A stretch of 58,281 nucleotides of DNA from Planctomycetota bacterium (GCA_003669555.1 QWOS01000043.1:1-58281); one strand, 5' to 3'; counted from the stretch's first letter, positions 1 to 9,146 are shown. Program-made: numbers and translations. Notes: generated by a model from the sequence alone, not told the origin.

Positions 1-648
1 AATCCGCTCCGCGCCCAGCAGGTCGATGGCCTGGCGGATGTAGTCGGGTGGGCCTTCCTCGCCAGCATGGGCCACGACCTTCAGTCCAGCATCGCGCACC
101 CTCTGGAAAGCCCGGGTAAATTTTTGCGGCGGGTTCCCTTGCTCGCTGGAATCGAGGCCCACCGCGGCGATCCTGTCCCGGTGTGGCAACATTTCGTCCA
201 CCAGCCGCAAAGCGGAGTCTTCCCTCAGGTGCCGTAAAATACAGGGAATGATCCGCGAGGTGAGACCCAGCTGGGATGCGGCTTCCCGGCAAGCCAATTC
301 GATTCCCTCCAGCAACGGCAGAAATGCCAGGCCCTTGCCCTGATGGGCCTGGGGATCAAAAAACAGTTCGGCATGGCGTACGCCCTGACTGGCTACCCGG
401 GTGAAATAGGCCAAGGCCAGGGCGGTGAAATCGGCGGGTTGCCGCAAGACGGCCATGCCTGCGTAATAGAGTTTCAGGAAGTCGTCGAGCGAGCCAAAGT
501 GGTAGGCCGCCAGCACCTCGTCCCGGCTGGAATAGGGCAGTGAAATGCCGTGGATTTGCGCCAGGGCCAGCAACATGTCAGGCTCGAGCGTGCCCTCGAG
601 ATGCACATGCAACTCCGCTTTGGGCAGATGCATCAGGTTTAGGGGCAT
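1..648 (-). CDS. Adenine deaminase, type 2 (adenosine deaminase superfamily), C-terminal part outside the window
   Basis: The first 216 residues of a gene that runs off the left edge; the family is usually about 330-340 residues. Metal-dependent purine deaminase of the amidohydrolase fold, expected to convert adenine to hypoxanthine in purine salvage. Seen: the HxH metal motif in HVHLEG (residues 14-19), the block AHAGEEGPP (193-201) with the metal histidine and catalytic glutamate, and GLDSSEQGNPP (164-174). I recall that block as typical of adenine deaminases, where true adenosine deaminases have a different sequence, hence adenine rather than adenosine. The start ATG at 648 has GGGAG about 7 bases upstream. 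Substrate choice remains an inference. Confidence 0.85.
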   Translation of the reverse strand, partial: MPLNLMHLPKAELHVHLEGTLEPDMLLALAQIHGISLPYSSRDEVLAAYHFGSLDDFLKLYYAGMAVLRQPADFTALALAYFTRVASQGVRHAELFFDPQAHQGKGLAFLPLLEGIELACREAASQLGLTSRIIPCILRHLREDSALRLVDEMLPHRDRIAAVGLDSSEQGNPPQKFTRAFQRVRDAGLKVVAHAGEEGPPDYIRQAIDLLGAERI

Positions 649-813
649 GAAATTCTCCCGTCGGGCTCTGATTCAAGGATACCCATACCCGGGCCCCCTG
701 TTCAACGGTCCATCAGGTTGCGAATCCAGGTGAATCAGCCCTGGCCGGGAGGTGACTGGCGTCGGGATGGGGCACCTGCAACAATCAGGCTCAGGAAAAA
801 AGGTGGAAAAATT

Positions 814-2499
814 ATGCTAAAGACCGTGCTCGTCACCCTCCTGACCGGACTTTTCCCTGGGCAGGAGGGCCAGAAGGTCCAGCCTGCCCCGTCCCGCCCC
901 AACATCGTTGTCATCCTCGCCGATGACATGGGTTTTTCAGATATCGGCTGCTACGGCGGGGAAATCCGCACTCCCCACCTCGATGAATTGGCCGCGGGTG
1001 GTTTGCGCTTCAGTCAGTTCTACAACTCCGCCCGCTGCTGCCCCACCCGCGCCAGCCTCCTGACCGGTTTGTATCCGCATCAGGCAGGCGTGGGCCATAT
1101 GGTGCAGGATCTGGGCAAGCCCGGCTACACGGGTGAACTGAACGCCACCTGCCGCACCCTGGGCGAGGTGGCCCAGTCGGCTGGCTACCACACCTGCGCG
1201 GTGGGCAAGTGGCATGTGACTGGTGCCGCCGGGGCAAAAGGGCCCAAAAACAACTGGCCGCTCGGGCGCGGGTTCGACCGTTACTACGGCACCATCCACG
1301 GTGCGGGCAGCTTTTTCGATCCATCGTCGCTGGTGCGTGACAATATCATGGTATCTGCCTTTGACGATCCGGAATACAAGCCGTCCACCTACTATTACAC
1401 CGACGCCATATCCCATCACGCCAGCCGTTTTGTGCGCGAACATGCCGCCAGTCAGTCGGGCAAACCATTTCTGATGTACATGGCCTACACCGCGGCCCAT
1501 TGGCCCATGCACGCTCTGCCGGCTGACATCGCCAGGCAAAAAGGCCGTTACGACAGCGGCTATGAGCCCGTTCGCCAAGCCCGATGGGACAAGGCTGCCG
1601 GTCTGGGACTGATCGACCCGACACAGGGCATGTCGCCGGCGGTGGGCGACTGGAACAAGCAGGACAAAACCTGGGAGGCGGCCGGCATGGAGGTCTACGC
1701 CGCCATGGTCGAGCGTATGGACCTGGGCATTGGCCAGGTGGTTGCGGAGTTGCGCAAAGCAGGCCAGTTTGACAACACCCTGCTCCTCTATCTGCAAGAC
1801 AACGGCGGCTGTGCCGAACCGATGGGGCGCTCACCGGGAAAAAACCATCCGAATATCGCCAGGCCCAAGGCTCCCACCCTGCCCGCCATGAAGGCCACCG
1901 AGTTCATCACCGCTGGTAGTGTGCCGGCACAAACCCGTGACGGTTACCCGGTGCGGATGGGGAATCTGGTGATGCCCGGCCCGGCTGATACCTATGTGGC
2001 CTATGGTCGCAACTGGGCCACAGTGAGCAACACACCCTTCCGAGAATACAAGCATTGGGTCCACGAGGGTGGCATCAGCACGCCCCTGGTGGCGCACTGG
2101 CCCAGGGGGATCAGCGCCCGGGGTGAGCTACGCCATCAGCCTGGCCATCTGATCGACATCATGGCCACCCTGGTGGAGCTGGCTGGGGCCAGCTACCCCG
2201 AAAAAGCAACGCCACTGGTGGGGAGAAGCTTGCTGGGGGCGTTTGCCGGCAAAGTGATCGACCGTGAGGCGCTGTATTGGGAACACGAGGGAAACCGGGC
2301 TGTGCGTCAGGGTAACTGGAAACTGGTGGCCAGACACAAAGGCCCGTGGGAGCTGTATGATATCGCCAAAGACCGTGTGGAAGGCACCGATCTTTCGGCA
2401 AGCCAGCCTGACAAGGTTCGCGAGTTGGCCAAACTATACCAGGCCTATGCCGGTCGCTCCCTGGTGGAACCCTGGCCCGTGACGGGAATTCAGCCCTGA
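814..2499 (+). CDS. Secreted sulfatase (arylsulfatase family)
   Basis: 561-residue formylglycine-dependent sulfatase that hydrolyses sulfate esters, probably on polysaccharides, outside the cytoplasm. Seen: a short hydrophobic leader, then PNIVVILADDMGFSDIG with the metal-binding Asp pair near residues 37-38, and the active-site signature C75-C-P-T-R79, whose cysteine is normally turned into formylglycine. GKWH and DNGG blocks also fit. The reading frame is open back to a TTG at 718, but the ATG at 814 is chosen because AGGTGG sits just upstream and it begins directly at the leader. No sulfatase-modifying enzyme gene lies nearby. The true substrate cannot be read from the sequence. Confidence 0.93.
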   Translation: MLKTVLVTLLTGLFPGQEGQKVQPAPSRPNIVVILADDMGFSDIGCYGGEIRTPHLDELAAGGLRFSQFYNSARCCPTRASLLTGLYPHQAGVGHMVQDLGKPGYTGELNATCRTLGEVAQSAGYHTCAVGKWHVTGAAGAKGPKNNWPLGRGFDRYYGTIHGAGSFFDPSSLVRDNIMVSAFDDPEYKPSTYYYTDAISHHASRFVREHAASQSGKPFLMYMAYTAAHWPMHALPADIARQKGRYDSGYEPVRQARWDKAAGLGLIDPTQGMSPAVGDWNKQDKTWEAAGMEVYAAMVERMDLGIGQVVAELRKAGQFDNTLLLYLQDNGGCAEPMGRSPGKNHPNIARPKAPTLPAMKATEFITAGSVPAQTRDGYPVRMGNLVMPGPADTYVAYGRNWATVSNTPFREYKHWVHEGGISTPLVAHWPRGISARGELRHQPGHLIDIMATLVELAGASYPEKATPLVGRSLLGAFAGKVIDREALYWEHEGNRAVRQGNWKLVARHKGPWELYDIAKDRVEGTDLSASQPDKVRELAKLYQAYAGRSLVEPWPVTGIQP

Positions 2500-2533
2500 A
2501 AAAAACTGCCGGCCCATGAAAACGGGCCGGCAG
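2499..2533 (-). terminator. Intrinsic terminator of the 2TM gene
   Basis: A perfect 10-bp stem CTGCCGGCCC/GGGCCGGCAG (2506-2515 with 2524-2533) and an 8-base loop, followed on the minus strand by seven T residues (2505-2499). It lies right after the stop of the minus-strand 2TM gene and touches the stop codon of the convergent sulfatase gene, so it may also serve that gene. Confidence 0.85.
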
Positions 2534-2561
2534 GTCAGATGGAAAAAAGTGGTAATCTGCC

Positions 2562-2849
2562 TCAGCTGGTGTGCGTGGCGGCAGTGGCCTGCAACTTGTC
2601 GATTTCACCAGCGATCATCCGTTGGCGCATACCGGAGGTACCCGGAAAGCCGAAGACCGAAATGGCATGAAAGGCCAAACCCAGACCCCAACCCAAAAAG
2701 GGGAAGGCGCTCCAGGGGAAACCCGGCTTCATGAGATTGAGGGCGATCAGCCCGGCATTCACCACGGTGAAAATGGTGGCATGAATATAAAAGCCTGTCT
2801 TGGCGGCAACCCGCCTGCGGGCCTGCCTGACGAGAGTGTTTGCGGCCAT
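2562..2849 (-). CDS. Small 2TM-domain membrane protein
   Basis: 95-residue inner-membrane protein with two transmembrane helices. Seen: after a basic start (RQARRRV), a helix with the pattern FYIHATIFTVVNAGLIALN, then FPWSAFPFLGWGLGLAFHA and a short C-terminal tail. This H...F...VN...N / FPW....GWG..L..H arrangement is that of the bacterial 2TM domain family, whose role is unknown; in other proteins the domain sits beside sensor kinases or regulators. The start ATG at 2849 has GGAG about 9 bases upstream; the frame is open further but lacks a better site. It stands alone between two convergent or tandem neighbours and ends at a strong terminator. Confidence 0.8.
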   Translation of the reverse strand: MAANTLVRQARRRVAAKTGFYIHATIFTVVNAGLIALNLMKPGFPWSAFPFLGWGLGLAFHAISVFGFPGTSGMRQRMIAGEIDKLQATAATHTS

Positions 2850-3040
2850 CCATTGAACTCCGTAAGCACCCCGAATCGAGCCGCAACCGCTAGCCAGCAC
2901 AAGGCTGGCCGGCCTGCGGTAGATCCGAGGGCAGTCCTTTCAGGTTAGCGGCAACCAAGGGGCCGGATCAGGTGGTCTGGCTGATATGGGGTAATTTTAA
3001 CTAGGGCGGCCCCGTGTCATCCGTAGTACCGTCACAGGCC

Positions 3041-3832
3041 TCACTTGTCAGGCTTTTTCTCCGCGGGGGGTTTCTCTCCCTCCCAAATATCCTTCAGCAA
3101 CTGGTAGGTTGCCGGCTCGCTTTCCTTCAACTCGCCACGGTTGAAAGGGTAAAAATCGTTGCAACCGAAATAGGCTTCGGTCATCTCGGCGAAGAATTCC
3201 ATGGGAGTGGTCAGGCCATAGTGCTTGACGCGCTGTCCGTTGAACAGCATGGCCTTGTCGCCGTGGCCGCTCTTTTTGAAATCATCGTAGGCTTGCTGGA
3301 TGCGCGGGTTGTCGAAGCCCAGCACCTGGTCGTGGTAAGCGTGTGACAGCTCATGGAGAATCACCCATGGCTGTTCGCTGATATTGCGGGAAGTACGCAC
3401 ATCAGCGGCGCGCGGCAAGTGCACACATCTGGCCAGGTCTTCCGCATAGCCGTTGGCTTTCAGCCAGCCAGCGCTGGGGTGGTATTGCATGGGGCCCAGG
3501 CCACCGTGGGTCAGATCCAGCACGATGGTCACTTTCTGCAACCGCGCCACCTTGTCGGCGGGCAGGACCACGCGGATGTCTGACAACTTGCTTCCCAGAA
3601 AACGCATCGCCTGGGTGCCGAGTTCAGTATCCGGACCGGCAAGCAGCCGGTCATCCACCCGCACGGTCCAGCCCTCGATCTTCTTTTCCGTCCGCGAGGT
3701 GGGTTTGGGGGAGGTGTTGGGCGGTTTCTTCACGGGCGGATCAGCGGCCAGGGCCACGCCGGCCCATAGGGCAAGCACACCAGCCAGTCCTGACGAATAA
3801 CGACAACAATTCGCACGGTTGAGGCACAGCAT
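3041..3832 (-). CDS. Secreted HExxH metallopeptidase-like protein
   Basis: 263-residue exported protein with a zincin signature. Seen: a signal peptide (residues 1 to about 30, ending ALAA), a Pro/Lys/Thr-rich linker, then a domain with H160-E-L-S-H164 (HELSHAYHD) and, about 50 residues later, EFFAEMTEAYFG, whose Glu (about 216) is a good third zinc ligand. A Pro/Lys/Glu-rich tail ends the protein. The layout resembles planctomycete putative zinc metallopeptidases. No substrate can be inferred. The ORF is open upstream by 64 codons, but the ATG at 3832 is preferred: it begins the signal peptide and has GGGG upstream. Confidence 0.72.
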   Translation of the reverse strand: MLCLNRANCCRYSSGLAGVLALWAGVALAADPPVKKPPNTSPKPTSRTEKKIEGWTVRVDDRLLAGPDTELGTQAMRFLGSKLSDIRVVLPADKVARLQKVTIVLDLTHGGLGPMQYHPSAGWLKANGYAEDLARCVHLPRAADVRTSRNISEQPWVILHELSHAYHDQVLGFDNPRIQQAYDDFKKSGHGDKAMLFNGQRVKHYGLTTPMEFFAEMTEAYFGCNDFYPFNRGELKESEPATYQLLKDIWEGEKPPAEKKPDK

Positions 3833-4048
3833 GGCAATCCCCGAAAGAGTGAAAAGAACAGGGACATGGTACAGCAAGGGGCTGCCGCGGAAGAGGTTTT
3901 CCCAACCGGCTGCCTGAAGCCGTTTGACCCATTGGTGCCAGGAGGTGACACTGCCGCAGGCATCAGGGTTTCCAAATGGCCAATCCGGGGCTGTTTCCGG
4001 TCCATTCCTCTTGCCTTGGCACACTCCGATTTGGCATCGGGGTCCGGC

Positions 4049-4486
4049 ATGTCAAAATCAACCGGGCAAAAAAACAGTCGGCAACCTGATGGGCTCCCCC
4101 CGCGCGGGGGAGGGGGCCGCCTGGCCTTTCTTGTGTCTGGAACCTTCCTGGTGGGGCTGGGGCTGCTCTGGACCACTGGCCATGCTCCGTGGTGGGTACC
4201 AGCCGGCTATGCGCTGCTGAGTGCGGTGACGCTGGGTGTGTACGCGCTGGACAAGGCGAGGGCGCGTGACAACCAGTGGCGCATCCCCGAAAAAAACCTG
4301 CACCTTCTCGAGCTTTTCGGAGGCTGGCCCGGTGCCCTGGTCGCCCAGCACTGGCTACGGCACAAAAACCGGACAGTTGCCTACCAGGTGGTCTTCTGGC
4401 TGATTGTGGGGGGCAATCTGGCGGCGCTTGCCCTGGGGGTGTGGCACGGTTTTCCTGGGCACCATCCGGTTTTCCCGGGGGGGTAG
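4049..4486 (+). CDS. DUF1294 family membrane protein
   Basis: 145-residue membrane protein. Seen: a basic, glycine-rich N-terminus, a first helix (LAFLVSGTFLVGLGLLW), a second (GYALLSAVTLGVYALDKARA), the conserved-looking cytoplasmic stretch RIPEKNLHLLELFGGWPGALVAQHWLRHKN, then a final helix (VVFWLIVGGNLAALALG). The YALDKxxA...R.PE..LH...L.GGWPGA...Q...RHK order is the hallmark of DUF1294 as I know it; the function is not established. The ATG at 4049 starts the homologous region; the 61 codons before it overlap the region upstream of the divergent peptidase gene and look non-coding. Confidence 0.85.
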   Translation: MSKSTGQKNSRQPDGLPPRGGGGRLAFLVSGTFLVGLGLLWTTGHAPWWVPAGYALLSAVTLGVYALDKARARDNQWRIPEKNLHLLELFGGWPGALVAQHWLRHKNRTVAYQVVFWLIVGGNLAALALGVWHGFPGHHPVFPGG

Positions 4487-4573
4487 GCCGAAAAGCCTGC
4501 CTCCCGGGCCGGGTTGTCGGGTTTTTCCCCCTTGGGAAAGACCACCGCTCCGTCGGTTGGGTGGCCGGGTTCC

Positions 4574-5377
4574 TCAAATGCGCAGCGATTTCCGCGTTTG
4601 CCGGGCGGCGGAAAGGCCATCCGGGTGTGGAAAGACCTCGGCGGAGCAATACCCTTCATAGTCGATCTCTTGCAGGAATTTCAGGATGGGTTTTTCCAGG
4701 GTGTGGCCGAACCCCATCGCCCGCCGGTTGCTGTCAGCCCAATGCACATGGCCGATCAGGTGGGAATGGTCGCGCAAGGCCTCCAGGATCGAGACTTCTT
4801 CAATATTCATGTGGAACAGGTCGGCCAGAATGACGCAACCTGGCGCTTTTCGCCAGTTGATCAGTTTGGCTGCATCAGCCACCGTCCGCAGCATCACCGT
4901 TTCGTAACGGTTGAGCGGTTCCAGCAGGAAGTGGGTGCCTAGCGCGTGGGCGTGCGCCGTCAACTCTTCCACCGCATCGCCCAGCCACAGCATCGCCTGG
5001 TCGCGGGGCACTTCCAGGGTTACGCCACCTTGCATGCTGCCCAGGATCGCCGGGGCGCCGAATCGGGCCCCGGCGGTGATCATTCCCTTGATGAACTCCA
5101 CAGCCCTGGCCCGGGTGCCAGCCTCTGCGGCCACCAGACTCAGCCGATGCACCACCCAGCCGGCGCCAGTACCAACCGCTGCCAATTTCAGGCGGTGACG
5201 ATCCAGGACTGGGGCCACCAGCTCTTCCGCCAGAGCTTCCGGGCCTGGGGCAAAGATCTCCACGGCATCAAAACCCGCCACGCGAGCCTGAGCGCAGCTG
5301 TCTTCCAGGCTACCATGGAAAACAAACGGACCCTGGGCGGCTTCGGACACCAGGCAAACGGTCACGGCTGGGCGCAT
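4574..5377 (-). CDS. Sugar phosphate isomerase/epimerase-like TIM-barrel protein
   Basis: 267-residue cytoplasmic protein of the xylose isomerase-like TIM-barrel superfamily (AP endonuclease 2 fold). Seen: the DAVEIFAPGPEALAEEL block near the N-terminus, the metal-site region HFLLEPLNRYET (about 150-160), VILADLFHMNIEE, then the SHLIGHVHWADSNRR block and a C-terminal GYCSAEVFPHPDG. These contain the Glu, Asp, His and Glu expected to bind the divalent metal. Members isomerise or epimerise small sugars or hydroxypyruvate; which reaction applies here is unknown. The ATG at 5377 has GGGAG about 6 bases upstream. No pathway partner is adjacent. Confidence 0.8.
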   Translation of the reverse strand: MRPAVTVCLVSEAAQGPFVFHGSLEDSCAQARVAGFDAVEIFAPGPEALAEELVAPVLDRHRLKLAAVGTGAGWVVHRLSLVAAEAGTRARAVEFIKGMITAGARFGAPAILGSMQGGVTLEVPRDQAMLWLGDAVEELTAHAHALGTHFLLEPLNRYETVMLRTVADAAKLINWRKAPGCVILADLFHMNIEEVSILEALRDHSHLIGHVHWADSNRRAMGFGHTLEKPILKFLQEIDYEGYCSAEVFPHPDGLSAARQTRKSLRI

Positions 5378-5556
5378 GCGGATCTCCCTGTGGGGTGTGA
5401 AAGGCAAGGTTAACGGAAAAGGGCGCTGTTTGTCAGCCGAAGGCCTTTTTTCCGGAGGCAAAACGGGCGGAGCCCCGACCCAGGTCAGCCATGGTGGCGT
5501 GAAGGCTGGTTTTTCAGTAAATTTGCAGTTGAACCTTACTTCCGGGCCCCCACCTC

Positions 5557-5913
5557 ATGTCTGAGTCAGTCAAAACGATGGCTTCCAAGGTGGCGGTCCC
5601 GTGCGATCCGGTCACACTGGAAACCGTGCAAACGCGAATTCGTGCGCTATTTGGCGCCAAAGATGCCCGGCGCGGGCTGGATGGTACCTTCATGTGGTTC
5701 ATGGAAGAGGTGGGCGAACTGGCCAGCGGCTTGCGGGGAGGCGATGCCACAGACCAGGTGGCTACCGAGTTTGCCGATGTGCTGGCCTGGTTGGCCACCC
5801 TGGCCAACATCCGGGGTGTGGATTTGGGGCAGGCCTTCCGTGACAAATACGGCTTGGGTTGTCCGGGTTGTCGGCATGAGCCTTGCGACTGCTTGCCCCA
5901 GGAGAAGCCATGA
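5557..5913 (+). CDS. MazG-like nucleotide pyrophosphohydrolase with C-terminal cysteine cluster
   Basis: 118-residue protein of the all-alpha NTP pyrophosphohydrolase (MazG) superfamily, expected to hydrolyse non-canonical or excess nucleoside triphosphates to monophosphate and pyrophosphate. Seen: the EEVGEL motif in FMEEVGELASGL and the second helix EFADVLAWLATLANIRGVDL, giving the metal-binding Glu/Asp set. The C-terminus CPGCRHEPCDC carries four closely spaced cysteines, a likely small metal site not part of the core fold. The stop codon overlaps the next ATG (ATGA at 5910), so translation of the following membrane protein is probably coupled, although no functional link is obvious. Confidence 0.85.
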   Translation: MSESVKTMASKVAVPCDPVTLETVQTRIRALFGAKDARRGLDGTFMWFMEEVGELASGLRGGDATDQVATEFADVLAWLATLANIRGVDLGQAFRDKYGLGCPGCRHEPCDCLPQEKP

Positions 5914-8192
5914 TAGCACTTTGCTTGCTGCTGGCGGTGTTACCCGCCCCAATGGATCTGTCTGATAGCAACCAGAGTTTTCCCCGGCTGGGCACTGCCA
6001 GGCATGGTTTCGCGCTGGCCAGTGGTGGCCGGGTGTTGCGGGCTGGTTTGTGGCATCCGGTGACGGTGGATGTGCATTGTGAAACAGCTCAGGCGGGGGG
6101 TGTTTGGCGGCTTGTGGCTGAAGGGCTTGACCCCTGGGGGGTGCCGGCGCGGTCCGAGAGGGTGCTGCCCGCCCTGATGGCCGGGGACCAGCGGGCTCAG
6201 GTTTTCAGTCCGCTGGCGGGGTCCTGGGCGCGGCCCGTGCAGGTTTGGCTGGAAGAGGTGGCCACCGGCAAAAAAGTTTCCACCGCCAGGGTTGCCGAGG
6301 AGGAGGTCCGTTCGCTTGCCAATGGCGCCACTCTGGTGCTGGTGGTGGGCCGGCCCCTTCCGGAGTTGAACCGGGCGCTGGTATTGATGGAAAAACCCCA
6401 GGCAGCCCGTACCGAGAATACGGAAGCCGAGGTGGAACCTGCCGCCGGGCTGGTGCAAGTGGCCACTGTGGAAAGTTTGCCGGAAAGCCACCTTGGCTAT
6501 GGAGGTGTGGATCTGGTGGTGTTGCAGCCCGATGCGGCCTGGCTGGAAAATTGGCTGGAGCCCCGCAATGCGGGGCGTCGGCAGGCATTGGCCCTGTGGC
6601 TGGCCCGTGGGGGTAATCTGCTGCTGGGCATGGGGCCTGCGGTGGTGGAAAAAATGGAAATTCTTGGGCGTGAACTGGGAGCGGGCGGCGGCAATCCACT
6701 GCCCGTGGTTACCCGGCCTGGCGGGGTGGAGCGTCGCCTGCCTGTGAGTGGCATTTCCCGGTGGGTAGGTGGCAATTTGCCCCCGTTACTGGCCCGCAGC
6801 CTGCCAGCCTGGGACCTGACCGATCCGGCGCATGCCGATACCCTGGCCGCTGAACCGGTTCCCGGTCAGCCTTCCCGGCCGGTGCTGGTGCAGGCTGGGG
6901 CGGGCCGTGGCTGGATCTGCGTGAGTGCGGTGGAGCTGGAATCTCCGGCCAATGACAAAGCCCCGCAGGAGAAAGAGATCTGGCTGGCTTTCTGGCGAAA
7001 ACTGTTGGGAGATCATGGCCTGCCCAGGCCTGCCCAGGTCCAGGGGTCTCCCCTGATGGATGATCTGGCCGATACCGGCATGGGTGTGCTCCCCTTTGGC
7101 TGGGTGGTGCTGTGGAGCCTGATTTTTTTGGGGGTGGCCGGCCCACTCGACTACCTGCTCACCACGCGGGTATTGCAACGACCCGAGGCCACCTGGTGGA
7201 CCTTTCCGATCATGGCCCTGGCGGCTGTGGCGGGCGCTATCGTCCTGACGCGCGGCCTGCATGGCGATCAACCTCGTCACCGGCGGCTGGACCTGGTGGA
7301 TCTGGTGGTGAGCGGCCAGCCGGGCATCACCCCCTCGTGGGCCGGTGGTACCACCCTGGCAGCGGTGGTGGATCCAGCCCGGGGCGTGCGCGACTGGAAT
7401 CTGGCTCTGGAACCTGGTTGGCTGGGTGAGTTGGACGAATCGTGGACTGGCCCGGGTGGCCCCTGGTTGCACGAGGACCGGCCGCGGCCCGGCCCCGTGG
7501 TGCCGGCCCGTGTGGGGTACCGGTTTGGCGTGGAAGCCGCCACAGCCACCGGCCTGGCAGCGGGACCCGGAGCCGAGCGTATTTATCGGGCGGACTGGCT
7601 GGCCCGGATGAGTGAGCCAGCCATCACGGCGCGGCTGGCAATGTCGCGCACCTCCGGCCACCTCGAAGGGGTGATAGAAAGCCAGCTGCCGGTGGATCTG
7701 GAGCAGGTGGTGGTGCTTTATGGTGGCCGGGCGACGCTGGTGGGCGATTTGCCGGGACGCGGCGGGCGGGCGCGGGTTGAGATTCACCGGGTGGGCGACG
7801 CGGGCGAAACGGGCGAAACCTGGCGATTGAAAATCCATCAGGATGCCGGGTATGTGGCGGGGGCGCGTTCGTCAGCGGGTCGCGAGGCTTTCAAGCGTGA
7901 CGCCCTGGCCCGTCTGGAGCCCCTCTTGTTTGCCCGGCCCGAGGCCGAGGATGCCCTGCGTTCCACCGGCCTCGGCTGGGATCAGGCTTGGCGTTTGCGG
8001 CAAGCGGGTGGGAAATGGCGTAACGAAGCGGTTCTGGTGGGTCAGGTGGCGGGGGGTGGTGGTGGACCGGCGCTGATTGGCATGGGTGGCCCGGCGGGCA
8101 TGGATCCATTGCCGGGAGCGGGTGTGTCAGTGACGCTGCTGCGTGCCTTCCTGCCGGTGGAAATGACGGCCCAGGGGGAGTCAAAGCGATGA
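5910..8192 (+). CDS. Large membrane protein, possible partner of the adjacent ABC ATPase
   Basis: 760-residue protein not assigned to a named family. Seen: an N-terminal signal peptide, a long exported region (about 20-390) in which residues 190-240 read like a glutamine-amidotransferase-like Rossmann domain (LVVLQPDAAW, then LALWLARGGNLLLGMGP), two transmembrane helices around 400-450 (FGWVVLWSLIFLGVAGPLDYL and FPIMALAAVAGAIVLT), then a long C-terminal domain. This order recalls proteins encoded beside gliding/ABC-2-type ATPases (GldG-like). The start overlaps the MazG-like stop and the stop overlaps the ABC ATPase start (ATGA at 8189), so the three are probably one transcription unit. The role as ABC partner is inference. 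Confidence 0.7.
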   Translation: MIALCLLLAVLPAPMDLSDSNQSFPRLGTARHGFALASGGRVLRAGLWHPVTVDVHCETAQAGGVWRLVAEGLDPWGVPARSERVLPALMAGDQRAQVFSPLAGSWARPVQVWLEEVATGKKVSTARVAEEEVRSLANGATLVLVVGRPLPELNRALVLMEKPQAARTENTEAEVEPAAGLVQVATVESLPESHLGYGGVDLVVLQPDAAWLENWLEPRNAGRRQALALWLARGGNLLLGMGPAVVEKMEILGRELGAGGGNPLPVVTRPGGVERRLPVSGISRWVGGNLPPLLARSLPAWDLTDPAHADTLAAEPVPGQPSRPVLVQAGAGRGWICVSAVELESPANDKAPQEKEIWLAFWRKLLGDHGLPRPAQVQGSPLMDDLADTGMGVLPFGWVVLWSLIFLGVAGPLDYLLTTRVLQRPEATWWTFPIMALAAVAGAIVLTRGLHGDQPRHRRLDLVDLVVSGQPGITPSWAGGTTLAAVVDPARGVRDWNLALEPGWLGELDESWTGPGGPWLHEDRPRPGPVVPARVGYRFGVEAATATGLAAGPGAERIYRADWLARMSEPAITARLAMSRTSGHLEGVIESQLPVDLEQVVVLYGGRATLVGDLPGRGGRARVEIHRVGDAGETGETWRLKIHQDAGYVAGARSSAGREAFKRDALARLEPLLFARPEAEDALRSTGLGWDQAWRLRQAGGKWRNEAVLVGQVAGGGGGPALIGMGGPAGMDPLPGAGVSVTLLRAFLPVEMTAQGESKR

Positions 8193-9124
8193 TCGAGACC
8201 AACGAACTGACCAAGATGTATGGCGAGTTGTACGCTCTCAACCGTCTGACGATCAAGCTCGGGGCCGGCGATGTGTATGGGTTTATCGGGCCTAACGGCG
8301 CCGGCAAAACCACCACCATGCGCATTCTGGCCACCTTGCTCAACCCTACCTGGGGCGAGGCCTCGGTATGCGGCTATTCCATCCATAACAGCCCCCGGGA
8401 AATCCGGCGGCTGGTCGGCTACATGCCCGATTTTTTCGGCGTCTACGACGACATGAAGGTGATCGAGTACCTGGAATTCTTTGCCGCCTCTTATCGCATC
8501 ACCGGCGATGCCAGGAAGCGCAAATGTGACGAGGTGCTCGATCTGGTTGATCTGGAGTTCAAGCGCAACGCGCTGGTCACCAGCCTGTCGCGGGGCATGA
8601 CCCAGCGTCTGGGCCTGGCCCGGGTGCTGCTGCACGACCCCCAGGTGCTGCTTCTCGACGAACCTGCCAGCGGCCTGGACCCGCGCGCGCGCATCGAGAT
8701 GCGGCGGCTGCTGAAAAAGCTGCGTGGCCTGGGAAAAACCATCATGATCAGTAGCCATATCCTGCCCGAGTTGGCCGACATCTGCAACAAGATCGGCATC
8801 ATCGAGCGTGGTCAACTGCTATTCAACGGCGATGTGGCAACCGCCATCCAGCAGGTGCGCCATGCGCCCGTGGTGCGGGTGGGGGTGGCCCACGACCGTG
8901 AACCCGAGGCTCGCGCCGTGCTGGCTGCGCTACCCGGGGTGACAGGTGTCGAACTCACCGCTGACCCGCCCTGCCTGGTGGTGACGCTTCAGAAAGATAT
9001 CGAAGATATCGCCTTTTTGGCCGACGAACTGATGCGGGCCGGTTTCAGGGTGCGCCTCCTGCAGCCTGAGGAGATTGATCTGGAGGATGTGTTCCTTGGC
9101 ATCACCAAGGGTGTGGTGAGCTGA
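8189..9124 (+). CDS. ABC transporter ATP-binding protein (ABC-2/DrrA type)
   Basis: 311-residue ATPase subunit that would energise an ABC exporter at the inner membrane. Seen: Walker A GPNGAGKTT (34-42), Q-loop region VGYMPDFFG, signature LSRGMTQ (133-139), Walker B LLLDEPASGLDP (154-165) and the switch histidine in ISSHIL. A C-terminal extension of about 100 residues, with an alpha/beta segment ending LEEVFL-like (LEDVFLGIT), matches the ABC-2 subfamily that includes CcmA/DrrA and GldA. No conventional six-helix permease gene is next to it; the only membrane protein in the unit is the 760-residue upstream gene. Start overlaps that gene's stop. Confidence 0.93.
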   Translation: MIETNELTKMYGELYALNRLTIKLGAGDVYGFIGPNGAGKTTTMRILATLLNPTWGEASVCGYSIHNSPREIRRLVGYMPDFFGVYDDMKVIEYLEFFAASYRITGDARKRKCDEVLDLVDLEFKRNALVTSLSRGMTQRLGLARVLLHDPQVLLLDEPASGLDPRARIEMRRLLKKLRGLGKTIMISSHILPELADICNKIGIIERGQLLFNGDVATAIQQVRHAPVVRVGVAHDREPEARAVLAALPGVTGVELTADPPCLVVTLQKDIEDIAFLADELMRAGFRVRLLQPEEIDLEDVFLGITKGVVS

Positions 9125-9146
9125 GTCTTGTCCCGGGAGTGATTTC

